From positions 4,448,119 to 4,512,118 of the forward strand of contig NC_079323.1 of assembly GCF_029931775.1 (NCBI RefSeq): a DNA stretch of 64,000 nucleotides, written 5' to 3'. Each line of letters starts with the position of its first letter. Within the stretch, counting starts at the first letter, position 1. Below, piece after piece: positions 20,520 through 31,747 of the stretch. A model generated the notes under the pieces. The model was not told the origin of the DNA. It saw only the letters and a list, made by a program, of their open reading frames with translations, and made no database searches. Source of the DNA: Euleptes europaea. Its lineage: Eukaryota; Chordata; Lepidosauria; Squamata; Sphaerodactylidae. The translations under genes were made by a program, and so were the position numbers.

Positions 20520-20830
20520 TCAATGAGCATTGAGTTGTAGTTTACGGATGACACGTGCCTTATTTAAAGGTTGATCAATCTATTTTGCAATCTATGTGAA
20601 TGTCGGCGGCTGGCAGGGCGCCAAGCCCGGCGTCCTTCCCCAGGGCAGAAACACACCCATTAATTAAAACCTAGCTGGGTGTTTAATATTCAACACAGAC
20701 AACAGACCTCAGCCAACGGCTTGTTAATCGCTGCCAACGACATGAGGACCAGGGAGCTGCAGCTAATTTATAAATTGCATCTGTGCATAAACAAAGTTTA
20801 TTTGCATTAATGAGGCAGGCATCGGTGTCT
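20520..20830. promoter_or_regulatory. Candidate conserved noncoding element
   Basis: About 310 repeat-free bases inside MAP6 intron 1. It has homeodomain-type sites (TTAATTAAAA, GCATTAATGAG) and one exact POU octamer ATTTGCAT near 20799. Composition changes abruptly from the flanking repeats. This is a guess from sequence texture; no alignment was possible. Confidence 0.35.
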
Positions 20831-20998
20831 TGATGCTATCAGGGAAATTCTCGAGCTGGAGCAAGTTTCTCTGTGCGGAACAGGGTCCGTGCACGTAACA
20901 CGGTATTTTGTACACAGATCCTTGGTCTGTGAGCAACCCAGATTATGTGCACAGTTAACAATGCTGAATTTGCAATGGCATGCACATGTGTTAACACT

Positions 20999-21414
20999 AG
21001 GGTTGCCAACCTCCAGGTGGTAGCTGGAGATCTCCTGCTATTACAACTGATGAACACATTCTGTCTTATACTGAATCAGACTCTCGGTCCATCAAAGACA
21101 GTATTGTCTACTCAGACTGGCAGTGGCTCTCCAGGGTCGCAGGCAGAGGTCTTTCACATCACCTACTCGCCTAGTCTTTTTAAGTGGAGATGCCAGGGAT
21201 TGAACCTGGGACCTTCTGCATGCCAAGCAGAGGCTCTACTGAGCCACATCTGATCTCCAGCTGATAAGAGACAAGTTCACCTAGAGAAAATGGCTGCTTT
21301 GGCAATTGGACTCTATGGCATTGAAGTTCCTCCTCTCTCCAATCCCCGCCCTCCTCAGGCTCCGCCCCACAAACCTCCCGCCAATGGAGAAAAGAAACCT
21401 GGAAACCCTAGTTA
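20999..21414 (+). repeat. MITE-A split by a SINE-A
   Basis: Left half TAGGGTTGCCAACCTCC to TTACAACTGAT. SINE-A in minus orientation occupies about 21052-21246. MITE-A resumes at CTGATCTCCAGCTGAT and ends CTGGAAACCCTAG. CTGAT at the junctions may be the target duplication. Confidence 0.85.
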
Positions 21415-22130
21415 ACACTGAAATCGGGTATAGATGTACAACCTAGGAGTGCATGCATGCCACATTTCACATTGGTATAAATGCAACCCCCTTCTGGATG
21501 TACACCTTAATGTGGTGAGGGGGTTTGTGTGTGTCAGGGAAGCTGAGAGCAATACCGTCAGGGGTCTAGACTTTACTAAGAGACTAAACTCCTGGCAGAG
21601 TCACTCAAGACGCAATGGTCGCAGCTGAGACACCAGACAAAGATGCGTCCACCCCTTTAAGGGATCCATGGCCACATCCGCAGAAGAGAACAGGCCGTTC
21701 CAATGGCGATGGGGGCAGAGGAATCCTTGAAGGTGTGCTACTGGGCAGAAGCAGTATTGGAAGGTGACACCGGCGGAGGATCTTTTGTAGACAACGGCAG
21801 GGCCACTGCGGCTAACCCTGGTTAGCACTGCACAGAAGAAGGCATTGGTAAACCACTTCTGACCAACCTTTACCTTGAAAACCCTATGATGAGACATGAA
21901 TGTGTGACACAGATAGGAAGATACCACTGTTGCAGAAGATGCAGAATCAATACTTTGGCAGAGCTTTCTCACTTCCTCAGTACTCAGAAAGCAATTGATT
22001 GGTTCATTCCCACTCGCTCTTCTACTGCACTAAATGATTGCTGTGTAAAGCCCCATTGGGAGAGTGTGACAAGCACCTATTGACCAGTGCCAGTGACTAG
22101 CAAAACTGATTCCCCTTACTCCAATTTAGA
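21415..22130. other. Mostly single-copy stretch
   Basis: A fragment at about 21800-21890 (AACCCTGGTTAGCACTG, CCTTGAAAACCCTATGATG) resembles a 5S-type SINE tail. The 123-codon minus-strand frame at 21601-21972 runs across it and is not a credible gene. Confidence 0.4.
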
Positions 22131-22330
22131 AGAAGTGTTGGTTGTTATATGCCGACTTTCTCTACCACTTAAGGGAGACTCAAACTGGCTTACAATCACC
22201 TTCCCTTCCCCTCCCCACAACAGACATCCTGTGAGGTAGGTGGGGCTGAGAGTGTGAAAAGCCCAAGGTCACCGAGCTGGCTTCATGTGGAGGAGTGGGG
22301 AATCAAACCCGGTACTCCATATTTAGGATT
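22131..22330 (-). repeat. SINE-B copy, head missing
   Basis: From AGAAGAAGTGTTGGTTGTTA to AATCAAACCCGGTACTCC. Confidence 0.85.
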
Positions 22331-22434
22331 TTTTTAAAGTTTCATTTATTTTTATTTAACTTTATAGTTTTTAAACACAATGCTGAAGTGCTTTCAGAGT
22401 GGGCAGCCCTGTGAATCAAAGGCAAGAAGAAAAT

Positions 22435-23240
22435 GCCTTACATAGAAACACAGAGCTGGAAGGGACCTCAAGGGTCATCTAGTCCAACCCCCTGCACAAC
22501 GCAGAGAATTCACAACTATCTCCCCACTCCCCCAGTGACCCCTGCTCTATGCCCAGAGGAAGGCAAAAAATCTCCAGGATCCCTGGCCAATCTGGCCTGG
22601 AGGAAAATTTCTTCTTGACCCCATAGCAGCGATCGGCATGACCCCGGGCATGTAAGAAAGGGCCACGAAAGCCGCGCACTGGCTCATCCCTTCCTGTGCT
22701 TCCTCTCATGAACTGCCTAAGTTCACAGAATTGGCCTTGCTGTCAGATGGCTATCTAGACTTTGCTTAAAAACCTCCAAAGAAGGAGAGCCCACCACCTC
22801 CTGAGAAGAAGAAGAGTTGGTTTTTATATGCCGACTTTCTCTACCACATAAAGTTTCTCTACAAAGACTCAAACCAGCTTACAAACCCCTTCCCTTCCCC
22901 TCCCCACAACAGACACCCTGTGAGGTAGGTGGGGCTGAGAGAGCTCTAACAAAGCCGTAACTTGCCCAAGGTCACCCAGCTGGCTTCGTGTGTAGGAAGG
23001 GGGAAAATCCATCCAAATTAGCCTCCGCCATTCATGTGGAGGAGTGGGGAATCAAACCCGGTTCTTCAGATCAGAGTCCATCGCTCCAAACCACCGCTCT
23101 TAACCACTACACCACGCTGTTTAGAGTGTAGCCCACTACACCATGCTGGTGGAAACCTGTTCCACCAAGGAATCGCTCTGTCAGGAAGTCCTTTCTTGAA
23201 ACCAGTTTCTCTACAAATAACCTGAAGGACCAGTTCTTCC
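22435..23240 (-). mobile_element. CR1 LINE 3' end split by a SINE-B
   Basis: CR1 reads CAGAGCTGGAAGGGACCTCA to AGAGCCCACCACCTCC. A SINE-B in minus orientation occupies about 22803-23125. CR1 resumes with GGAAACCTGTTCCACCAAGG. Confidence 0.85.
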
Positions 23241-23428
23241 AATACTATCCAGCTGGCCAGTAAAGATCTGCCATCCAAGCTCTGCTCTCTGTGCCCCCAG
23301 CTGCAGAAGAAGGTAGAAATTAGAGACGGGGCTTTTACACTGGTGGCACCTTGCCTTTGCCACGCCTTGGCACCTACCTTGCTATTTTTTTAAGGTACCG
23401 GGCCAAAACATTTCTGCTTACCCAAGAT

Positions 23429-23861
23429 AGGGTTGGCAACCTCCAGGTGGTGGCTGGAGATCTCCCACGATTACAACTGATCTCCAGGTGACAGAGGTCA
23501 GTTCACCTGGAGAAAATGGCTGCTTTGGAAGGTGGACTCTATATAAGGTTGCCAACCTCCAGGTACTAGCTGGAGATCTCCTGCCATTACAACTGATCTC
23601 CAGCCAATAGAGATCAGTTCACCTGGAGTAAATGGCCGCTTTGGCAATTGGACTCTCTGGCATTGAAGTCCCTCCCCTCCCCAAACCCTGCCCTCCTCAG
23701 GCTCCACCCCCAAAACCTCCCACCAGTGGCGAAGAGGGATCTGGCAACTCTAACTCTATGTCATCATACCCCATTGAAGTCCTTCCCCTTTCCAACCCCA
23801 CCTTCCTCAGTCTCCACCCCCAAATCACCAGGTATTTCTCAACCTGGACCTGGTAACCCTA
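23429..23861 (+). mobile_element. MITE-A nested inside MITE-A
   Basis: The inner copy at 23544-23752 starts TAAGGTTGCCAACC and ends CTGGCAACTCTA. It is flanked by ACTCTATA (23536-23543) and ACTCTATG (23753-23760). The outer copy supplies both flanks and ends CTGGTAACCCTA. Two rounds of activity of the same family are visible. Confidence 0.9.
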
Positions 23862-23984
23862 AGCCAAGGTTTAAAGTAAAAGGGTTTTATCTTTTTAAAC
23901 AGTTTCCCCCTTCCAGCCTAAAGATGATTTATGGCTATTTTTAGGCTGCTCAACATTTGTCTTACAGTGTTCTTAGAGACCCAG

Positions 23985-24252
23985 CGAGGTGTAGCGGTTA
24001 AGAGCGGTGGTTTGGAGTGGCGGACTCTAATCTGGAGAAGCGGGTTTGATTCCCCACTCCTCCACCTGAAGCCTGCTGAGTGACCTTGGGTCAGTCACAG
24101 TTCTTTCCAACCAAGGTGCCTGTTGTGTGTGGGGGGGGGGGGAAGTGATTGTAAGCCGCTTTGAGACTCCTTTCGGTGAAGAAAAGCAGGGGTACAAAAA
24201 CCAGCTCTTCTTCTTCTTCTTCTTCTTCTTCTTCTTCTTCTTCTTCTTCTAC
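23985..24252 (+). repeat. SINE-B with long TTC tail
   Basis: Head GAGGTGTAGCGGTTAAGAGC; the tail is a TTC array at about 24207-24250. Confidence 0.9.
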
Positions 24253-24345
24253 ACCCAGTTTTAATAACTTGTAGCGGGTTGATTTTTAATGAATTCATGG
24301 TATTTTTTTTTTACTTGTCTTGAGAAGGTCTCTGGTGAGACAGCA

Positions 24346-24377
24346 GTCATTCATTCATTCATTCATTCATTCATTCA

Positions 24378-24430
<53 letters not shown>
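24346..24430 (+). repeat. Compound microsatellite (ATTC)n(TC)n
   Basis: About nine ATTC units followed by some 23 TC units. Confidence 0.95.
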
Positions 24431-24432
<2 letters not shown>

Positions 24433-25024
24433 TGTAATCTAGTTTAGATGCCATTTTTAAAAAAAAGATCCAACAAATTTATGTTGGATGAGTATACTGA
24501 TGCCTCAATGAGCCCGGGAAAGCTAAATGGAACCTCCATGTTCAGGAACAGTATACCTTCAAATATCAGATGCTGGGGAAAGGCAAGAGGAGATGGCCAT
24601 CATCTTCCCACCCTGCTTATGAGTGCCAAACAGGCATCTGATGGGCCGTTGTGGGATACAGAATGCTGGATTTAATTGGTCTTTGGTCTGATCTAGGCAA
24701 ACGCATTGGAACGGGCTTAGCCGGCCAAAAGTTCAGCAGCCCATTTTTCTCTCTGAGGCAGAGGGAAGTCTACTTTTCTGACCCTGGTGAGAGAAGCCAG
24801 TCCAGCTTGACATAGAAAAAGACACACAGTTAAGTGTGCCTTCATTGAACACTCCATCTCATGAGAGCCACGAAGACAAAAGGCCCATGAATTATGTATC
24901 AAACATGGGCAAGCAGCGAAAAGTGAACGGAGCTACACAAATTTCTGCAACTAGAGGAGGCCAACAAATGAATGCTGGAATTTCTGCAGTGAAATGAAAG
25001 CCAGGTGTGTTGGTTTTTCAACCA
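24431..25024. other. Single-copy stretch, no gene seen
   Basis: No domain-bearing frame and no repeat recognised. Confidence 0.35.
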
Positions 25025-25195
25025 ATAGTTTTTGAGCCTGAGGAGGGTGGGGTCTGAGGAGGGGAGGGGCTTCAGTGCCACAGAGTCCAATTGCCAGGGC
25101 AGCCATTTTCTCCAGGGGAGCTGATCTCTATTGGCTGGAGGTCAGTTGTAATAGCAGGAGATCTCCTGCTATCACCTGGAGGTTGGCAACCTTGG
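25025..25195 (-). repeat. MITE-A copy
   Basis: Starts within GAGGAGGGTGGGGTCTGAGG; ends GGTTGGCAACCTT. Confidence 0.85.
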
Positions 25196-25281
25196 AAACT
25201 GGCCAGTTGGCAACCCGGGCATGGGTGGGTGAAGCTCATCATGCTCCCCACTTTGAGAAAATATTTCCCATGGGGAGGAGA

Positions 25282-25483
25282 TAGGGATGCCAGCCTCCAG
25301 GTGGGACGAGGGGATCCCCTGGAATTACAGCTCACCTCCAGACTACAGAGATCACTTCCCCTGGAGAAAATGGCTGCTTTGGAGGGCGGACTCTATGGCA
25401 TGGTACCCCACTGAGGTCCCTGTCCTCCTCAGGTTCCACCCCCAAATCTCTAGGAGTTTCCCAATCTGTATCTGGCAACCCTA
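25282..25483 (+). repeat. MITE-A, full length
   Basis: From ATAGGGATGCCAGCCTCC to ATCTGGCAACCCTA. Confidence 0.88.
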
Positions 25484-25631
25484 GGAGGGGAGGGTCCTTA
25501 ATGTGATATAATGCCATCGTGTCTACCCTCCAAAGCAGCCATTTTCTCCAGGGGAACTGATGCCTGTCTCCTGGAGATTAGCTGTAATAGCAGGAAGTCT
25601 CCAGCCACCACCTGGAGATTGGCAACCCTAC
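25484..25631 (-). repeat. MITE-A, partial
   Basis: Immediately follows the previous copy in reverse, GGAGGGGAGGGTCC to GATTGGCAACCCTA. Confidence 0.8.
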
Positions 25632-25632
25632 C

Positions 25633-25954
25633 TGAAGAAGAAGAGTTGTTTTTTATATGCTAACTTTCTCTACCAGTTAAGGAAGAATCGAACTGGCTTA
25701 CAATCCCCTTCCCTTCCCCTCCCCACAACAGACACCTTGTGAGGTAGGTGGGGCTGAGAGAGCCTCTAAGAGAGCTGTGACTAGCCCAAGATCACCCAGC
25801 AGGCTTCATGTGTAGGAGTGGGGAAACCAACCAGATTCACCAGATCAGCCTCCGCCGCTCATGTGGAGGAGCGGGGAATCAAACCCGGTTCTCCAGATAA
25901 GAGTCCACCACTCCAAACCACAGCTTTTTACCACTACACCACACTGGCTCTATA
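25633..25954 (-). repeat. SINE-B copy
   Basis: Tail GAAGAAGAAGAGTTG to head complement CACTACACCACACTGGCTC. It contains the duplicated CTCATGTGGAGGAGCGGGGA block. Confidence 0.9.
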
Positions 25955-26289
25955 GTCTGAGCTATAGTCCTGAAATCTGGTATATAAATACTCCAAATTA
26001 CAACCTTCATTTCTACCCTGCCCCCAAGGGCGAATTCACACCTCCTCTCAAAGTAAAACATTCACATTACACCCAAAAAGGATTAAGATACTTCCAATCC
26101 ATCAAGAAAACTGACATTTTGGCAAGCCAGTTATCACCAGACGTTCTAATTTCTAGAGACTATGAAAAGGAGGCATATTTGAGCCACTTCCAAAAAATAA
26201 GGCGGGCCAAAAGATTATTCTCTAAATGGATAAAACACTTCCAAGAAAAGCTGTCAGAGCAGAAGGCCAGGATCACTAGAAAAGTCTGA
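25955..26289 (+). CDS. Unidentified open frame between two SINE-B copies
   Basis: About 109 codons of non-repeat sequence end at a TGA (26287-26289). There is no start codon inside it; the only upstream ATG lies in the adjoining SINE. The translation looks protein-like: aromatic-rich SPEIWYINTPNYNLHFYPAP, then a basic, probably helical stretch KEAYLSHFQKIRRAKRLFSK. I do not recognise the family. It lies antisense within MAP6 intron 1. It could be a terminal exon of a plus-strand gene, a retrocopy fragment, or the coding remnant of an unknown mobile element. Confidence 0.3.
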
Positions 26290-26319
26290 ATCACTCATCA
26301 GAGGGATTTCAGGGACAAA

Positions 26320-26900
26320 GAAGAAGAGTTGGTTTTTATATCCCAATTTTCTCAACCTTTAAGGAGTCTCAAGCCAGCTTACAATCACTTTCCTCTCCCC
26401 ACAACAGGCACCTTGTGAGGTAGGTGGGGCTGAGAGAGCTCTATGAGAACTGTGTCTAGCCCAAGGTCACCCAGCTGGTTTTATGTAGAAGAGTGGAGAA
26501 ACAACCCCGGTTCACCTGATTAGAGTCCGCCGCTCATGTGAAGGGGAATCAAACCCAGTTCTCCAGATTAGAGTAACAGAATCATAGAATCATAGAGTTG
26601 GAAGGGGGCATAGAGGCCATCTAGTCCATCCCCCTGCTCAATGCAGGATCAGCCTAGAGCATCCCTGACAAGGGCTTGTCCAGCCTCTGCTTAAAGGCTG
26701 CCAGTGAGGGGGAGCTCACCACCTCCCCAGGAAGCCAATTCCACTGTCAAACAACTCGTACTGTAAAAAGGTTTTTCCTAATATCCAGCCGGTACCCTTC
26801 TGCCTGCAATTTAAACCACTCATGCGGAGGAGTGGGGAATCAAACCCGGTTCTCCAGCTTAGAGCCCACCGCTCTCAACCACTACACCACGCTGGCTCTG
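26320..26900 (-). repeat. SINE-B interrupted by a CR1 3' end
   Basis: SINE-B runs from GAAGAAGAGTTGGTTTTTAT to about 26575. A CR1 tail follows (about 26577-26815: AGAGTTGGAAGGGGGC, ATCTAGTCCATCCCCCTGC). The SINE-B head end follows (CACTACACCACGCTGGCTCT). The CR1 piece probably inserted into the SINE-B. Confidence 0.8.
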
Positions 26901-27457
26901 TTAGCAACGCTAGACCCAAGTGTCACCCGTTAGCACCGCTATACCAAAGTGTCCACGTTCCAATCTGGAAACCAGAATCTTGCCGATGAAATGCTAATCC
27001 AAACATCTAAATATATGCCCATTTCCTTCACTGATGCTGATCACAAATATTGGATTTGTCGCAACTGTGTACCCACCAACCCCGGTTTGGATCAAGCCAG
27101 GCATTCAATCCCTCGGCGATGCACTCGAAGGACTTCCTTCATTGTTTAAAGCCCATTTTCTACTGGTGGATGATTGTTTTATGGGAAAGGATTGCCGGAG
27201 CTGGTTCCTCCATGGCTAATTGAGTCCCAGGCCAGCAGCTGTGCCAAAGCTAGCCCGCCCCCCCCCCCCCGGGATTCTCAGAGGAGTCTGCAAAACGGAC
27301 TCCGTGACAGATGGCCGACCTATGAGGCTGCGTGATAATCCGACCTCCGTGGCCAAAGATGTGGTTTGTCCAGAGGCGGTCATCAAAGCTAAAAAACAGA
27401 GACATTCAGGACGGCCAGACGTGAAACGATACTTTCTTTTAAAAAATGAATAGGGCT
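26901..27457. other. Single-copy stretch, no gene seen
   Basis: Includes a C run at about 27258-27269. Overlapping frames of 60-77 codons have no domain. Confidence 0.35.
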
Positions 27458-27479
27458 CGGGATGCCAACCTCCAGATAG

Positions 27480-27794
27480 GTAGAGAAGAAGGCAGCACGG
27501 GGCTCAATATTAAATAAAGAAAAACAGTAAAGCCTACGCTTGTTATTCAAAAGTAATATTTCATCATTCAAGCAAACCAAAAAACAAAATACTCTTAAGA
27601 GCAAGCGTGTTGCTTCACACGTAGAAAACTTTACACATTGAATTGCCTCGCAGGGCTTAAAGCATAATACATACAGCCACTGAGGGCTTCACATACATAT
27701 GAATAACAAGCTTAGGCTTTACTGTTTTTCTTTATTTAATATTGAGCTGTGTGCTGCCTTCTTCTCTAGCTTTCACTATTTCAGCACAGGTTAA
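27480..27794. mobile_element. Fold-back insertion in MITE-A, 15-bp target duplication
   Basis: CCAACCTCCAGATAG at 27465-27479 is repeated exactly at 27795-27809. The 315-bp insert has inverted arms of about 70 bp (27484-27548 and about 27700-27770: AGAAGGCAGCAC, AATATTAAATAAAGAAAAAC). No hammerhead-like core seen in this one. The arms share a CAGCA...GGCTCAA motif with the inserts at 28.6 and 60.5 kb. Confidence 0.88.
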
Positions 27795-27826
27795 CCAACC
27801 TCCAGATAGAGCCTGGAGATAGGGTT

Positions 27827-28028
27827 GCCAACCTTCCAGGTACTAGCTGGTGATCTCCTGCTATGACAACTGGTCTCCAGCCGATAGAGATCAGTTCCCC
27901 TGGAGAAAATGGCCCCTTTGGAAGTTGGACTCTATGGCATTGAAGTTCCTTCCCTTCCCAAACCCCGCCCTCCTCAGGCTCCACCCAAAAAACCTCCCAC
28001 CAGTGGCGAAGAGGGACCTGGCAACCCT
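27827..28028 (+). repeat. MITE-A, full length
   Basis: From ATAGGGTTGCCAACCTTCC to GACCTGGCAACCCTAC. Confidence 0.92.
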
Positions 28029-28148
28029 ACTAAGACAAGTTTGCCATCCAGCATGATTGGCCTGCATGCTCTGTTTCCCAACCTATGGGTCTGGACCCAA
28101 ATGTGGGTTGCGAAGGCTCTGAAAGTGGGTCATAGGTCAGCCCTCCCT

Positions 28149-28456
28149 ATAGGGTTGCCAACTTCCAGGTGGTGGCTGGAGATCTCCCTCCCCAAACCCC
28201 GTCGCCTCAGGCTCCATCCTGAAAACCTCCCGCCACTGGCGAAGAGGGTCTCCGCAACCCTACCAGGAGATCTCCTGGAATTGCAGCCGATCTCCAGGCT
28301 TCCGAGATCAGTTCCCTTGAAGAAAATGGCTCTTTTAGAGGGTGGACTCCATGGCATTATACCTTGCCAAGCTCCCTCGCTTTCCTGAACTCTGACTTCC
28401 CCAGTCTTCGCCCACCAAAACTGCAGGAACCTCTCAAGCCGGAGATGGCAGCCCTA
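28149..28456 (+). repeat. Two MITE-A pieces
   Basis: 28149-28261 is deleted internally (CTCCCTCCCCAAACCCC follows the left end directly). 28263-28456 lacks the left terminus and ends GATGGCAGCCCTA. Confidence 0.8.
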
Positions 28457-28611
28457 ATTTCTTCTAGTCTAAGGGGAAACCCTCAGCTGGAAAACTCTCT
28501 CACACAGCAGAAAAACCAGTCATGCCAGCAGAAAACTGGCTGACTGGCAACCCTGGCTTGGGTGGGTGAAACTCATCATGTATGTCACTTTGAGAAGAGT
28601 TAAACTAAGGT

Positions 28612-28637
28612 TGCCAACCTCCAGGTAGGTTCTATAC
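28612..28637 (+). repeat. MITE-A left end, target of the next insertion
   Basis: AAGGTTGCCAACCTCCAGG, then the sequence departs from MITE-A at about 28628. Confidence 0.75.
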
Positions 28638-29345
28638 AAATATATAACCTCTGCTAAAATAGTATAAACTGATAATCCCAAGACAGCACTCAGGCTCAAA
28701 AACAATTCAATATATCACAGTATATTCATAAACAATGTATTTTAAACTCAATGCTAATCCTAATCTATTCTAATCTATTATATACAATTCATATTCCATT
28801 TATCATTGTTTCATTCAATCAGGTGTACATTCACCATAACCACTACAGGAAGCACAAGTCCTGTTGTATACAATACAGTGGTTAATTAAAACCCTTTGTT
28901 AAGCTTGCACACATTTACAGAAATACATTAATGAATACAAACACAAATACAAACAGTTCAAACCCAACCAGGCATGTGTATATATTGTAAATTCTATTCC
29001 CAATTATTCAAACTTCTGTTATAATAGGTTCTTGTTGTAATACTGGTTAGTATAAGTCTCTCATATACTATGTGTGCAGGTATCAACCTAGTAAATTGGT
29101 CACGAAAAGTATCAACCTAGTAAATTGGTCACTCTAGAAATCACTGAATAATTCTAGAAATTATTCAAGGGAGAGAGTACGTGCACTCTAGATCTTGGCT
29201 GCGTTTCGTAGAGACCTTCTTCAGCTCATTGATTAATGTTGCTTAAATTACCGCAAAATAGTTCAAAGATTTTTTGGTAGAGACTATGGCAAATTGCCAA
29301 AGTAACCACATGTGTTTGTCCACAGTTTAGACATTTCTTTCGACC
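28628..29345 (-). mobile_element. AT-rich insertion with degenerate hammerhead-like core
   Basis: Starts right after AACCTCCAGGTAGG. It contains ATATATCACAG and CAGCACTCAGGCTCAA, motifs shared with the other inserts. On the minus strand 29224-29204 reads CTGAAGA, A, GGTCTCTAC, GAAAC. The right boundary and duplication are unclear because another repeat abuts. Non-coding. Confidence 0.65.
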
Positions 29346-29354
29346 TCTGAAGGT

Positions 29355-29517
29355 TAAGAACATAAGAAAGGCCCTGCTGGATCGGACCCAGGCCCATCAA
29401 GTCCAGCAGTCTGTTCACACAGTGGCCAACCAGGTGCCTCTAGGAAGCCACAAACAAGACGACTACAGCAGCACCATCCTGCCTGTGTTCCACCGCACCC
29501 AAAATAATAGGCATGTG
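29355..29517 (-). repeat. LINE-tail repeat
   Basis: AACATAAGAAAGGCCCTGCT to AAAATAATAGGCATG; same family as the cluster at 18-19.6 kb. Confidence 0.8.
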
Positions 29518-29539
29518 GTTCCAAAATGTAATTCAATGG

Positions 29540-29664
29540 CTGTTCTGGACGGTGGACTCTATGGCATTATATCCCAGTGAGGACTCTCCCCTCCCCAAAC
29601 CCTGCCCTCCCCAGGCTCCAAACCCAACTATCCAGGAATTTCCCAAGCTGGAGCTGGCAACCCT
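29540..29664 (+). repeat. MITE-A right half
   Basis: From GGACGGTGGACTCTATGGCA to GAGCTGGCAACCCT. Confidence 0.85.
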
Positions 29665-29764
29665 GTCTATGGCTAGCATGGGGAGTGGATTTATTGACCC
29701 CTAAAGACATGAGCCCTGTTTATATGTTGCAGGAATGCATGCACAACCGGCATGTACTTGCGTA

Positions 29765-29882
29765 CTAAGGTTGCCAACCTCCAGTTGGTGGCTGGAGATC
29801 CAGGTGAACTGATCCCTGTTACCTGAAGATCAGTTGTAATAGCGGGAAATCTCCAGCTACCATCTGGAGGCTGGACACCCTA
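29765..29882 (-). repeat. MITE-A, internally deleted
   Basis: TACTAAGGTTGCCAACCTCC leads straight into the opposite-strand end GAGGCTGGACACCCTA. The two termini face each other and the middle is lost. Confidence 0.7.
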
Positions 29883-30267
29883 CTGCCACCACTCCAAACG
29901 GTGGTGGGGAAGGGAACCTATCACTTCTGGGCAAAACCTGGAAATGACAATGTGTAACTCTCGGGATCCCCAGAAAGTCTATGGTTTTACCATTGAGCTT
30001 TCAGTGATTTCTAGAGCTACCCACCTTCATGTATGAGTTTTCAGGAAGTGATGTCATCACACCTGCAGTGGCACCCCCACTGTATCCTAACTCTCCTGTT
30101 GGATGTCAGGCTCGGCCTGGCAACCCTACAAAATATTTGTCCAGATAGCAAATGTTGCAAAATGTGTCTGAGTTCCAATGAATCAATCATAAATACAACC
30201 TGATCCCCTGTGAGGTTGGATGCTGTAGCTGACATACTTTGTATTTTTTTTAAACCCAGAATTGTTA

Positions 30268-30592
30268 CAGGTTGAATATCACTTATCCAAATTGCTTGGG
30301 ACCAAAAGCGTTTCAGTTTTTGGATTTTTTCCGGATTTTGGAATATTTGCATATCTTGTGGATGGGACCCAAGTCTAAGCACTCAATTCGTTTATGTTTT
30401 ATATACACCTTATACACATAGCCCGAAGGTAATTTTATACAATATTTGAAATAATTTGTGCATGAAAAAAAGTTTGTGTACATTGAACTATGAGAAAGCA
30501 AAGGCTTCCGTGGGGGAATCTGTCGGCTTGAAAAGTTTCGGACTGTGGAGCATTTCGGATATTGGATTTTCGGATAAGGGACACTCAACCTG
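30268..30592 (+). mobile_element. Tigger (TcMar) element, 325 bp, TA-flanked
   Basis: Terminal inverted repeats CAGGTTGAATATCACTTATCC and the complement of GGATAAGGGACACTCAACCTG lie between TA at 30266-30267 and TA at 30593-30594. Internal text (TTTGGAATATTTGCATAT, CACCTTATACACATAGCC, GTTTGTGTACATTGAAC) is very close to my memory of the human MER2/Tigger2 consensus. Too short to encode a transposase, so an internally deleted non-autonomous copy. Confidence 0.88.
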
Positions 30593-30594
30593 TA

Positions 30595-31199
30595 TTATCA
30601 GTTTATTAACATCCTTTGCTATAGAAGCCTGCCTAGGACAGACTCCAAATGAATAAATGAAAACACTGTTCAGCAGGCGGACAAGATCCTTCAGCGATGT
30701 GAACTGGAGGAGGGGACAGCTCAGGCAGTGATGCTGAGGTGTGAGAACAGAGGTGTTACAAATTCTCAGGATTTTTTCCATTATTTAACAACTGTATTCT
30801 GAAACAGAATGGTTCTGGAAGGCCAACTGCCAACTGTTACAACCTTGATTTTAGTTGGCAAGAGGGGTTTAAGCCTCCATCTTCCACTCATTTTCACGAT
30901 TGGAAAACTTATATCCTGCACTATTAGCATTTTAATGGATTAGGGTATCCTTTAAAAGGTATCCTTTAAAAACATGCATCCCCCCCTCTTAAAAATGCTT
31001 AGCATAAACAGGCAGAGCGTTTCCAAGTAGCTACACTTTGTGGAGCTTGAAGGGTTAAACCCCCTCTCCCTTCCCCGCATGGCCCTGAGGAAAACTGCGG
31101 CTGTAAAAACTTGCAACTTGCATTTATAATTAGAATGAGATCTTTGTCTTGTCTGCTTGAGACCTCACTGGGGATTTGAACCCAAGACTTAGCCTTTAA
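30595..31199. other. Single-copy stretch, no gene seen
   Basis: No family recognised. A direct repeat GGTATCCTTTAAAA occurs near 30945-30970. Confidence 0.35.
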
Positions 31200-31375
31200 G
31201 TGGTCTCCAGATGACCAAGATTAGTTCCTGGAGAAAATGGCTGATTTGGAGGGCGGGGTCTATGGCATTGTACCCTGCTGAGGTCCCTCTCCTCCCCAAA
31301 CCCCACCCTCTCCAGGCTCCATCCCCCCCCCCAAATCTCCAGGTATTTCCCAACCCAGAGCTGGCAACCCTTTGC
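31200..31375 (+). repeat. MITE-A, left end missing
   Basis: From TGGTCTCCAGATGACC to GAGCTGGCAACCCT. Confidence 0.85.
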
Positions 31376-31747
31376 ACGGCGTCATGTAACACTGGCCCTG
31401 CCTCAGGTTTGCCAGCCCCAATGTGGGGGCAGAACATCCCCCAGTTACTGTGTCCTGTTGCCAGTCTGAGTGGTGACAGGAGGGGAAAAAATTGGCTGGT
31501 GGGCTGATAGCGTGACATCTCTTCTGGGGAAAATCTAGAGCTGACATACACCTCTCTAGGAATCATCACAAAAATTTATGGTAAAGCGAAAGAGTTTCCA
31601 GCGATGCCTAGAAAGCAGTGACGTCACTTCCAGCTCTTCCCCGGAAGTGATGTCATGCCATCGCCATTACCTACCCCGCTAAGCCCCCCCCCCAGTTTCT
31701 TGATGGTTGCCAAGTTGTGCCTAGCAACTCTCCCCCAACTCCATCCG

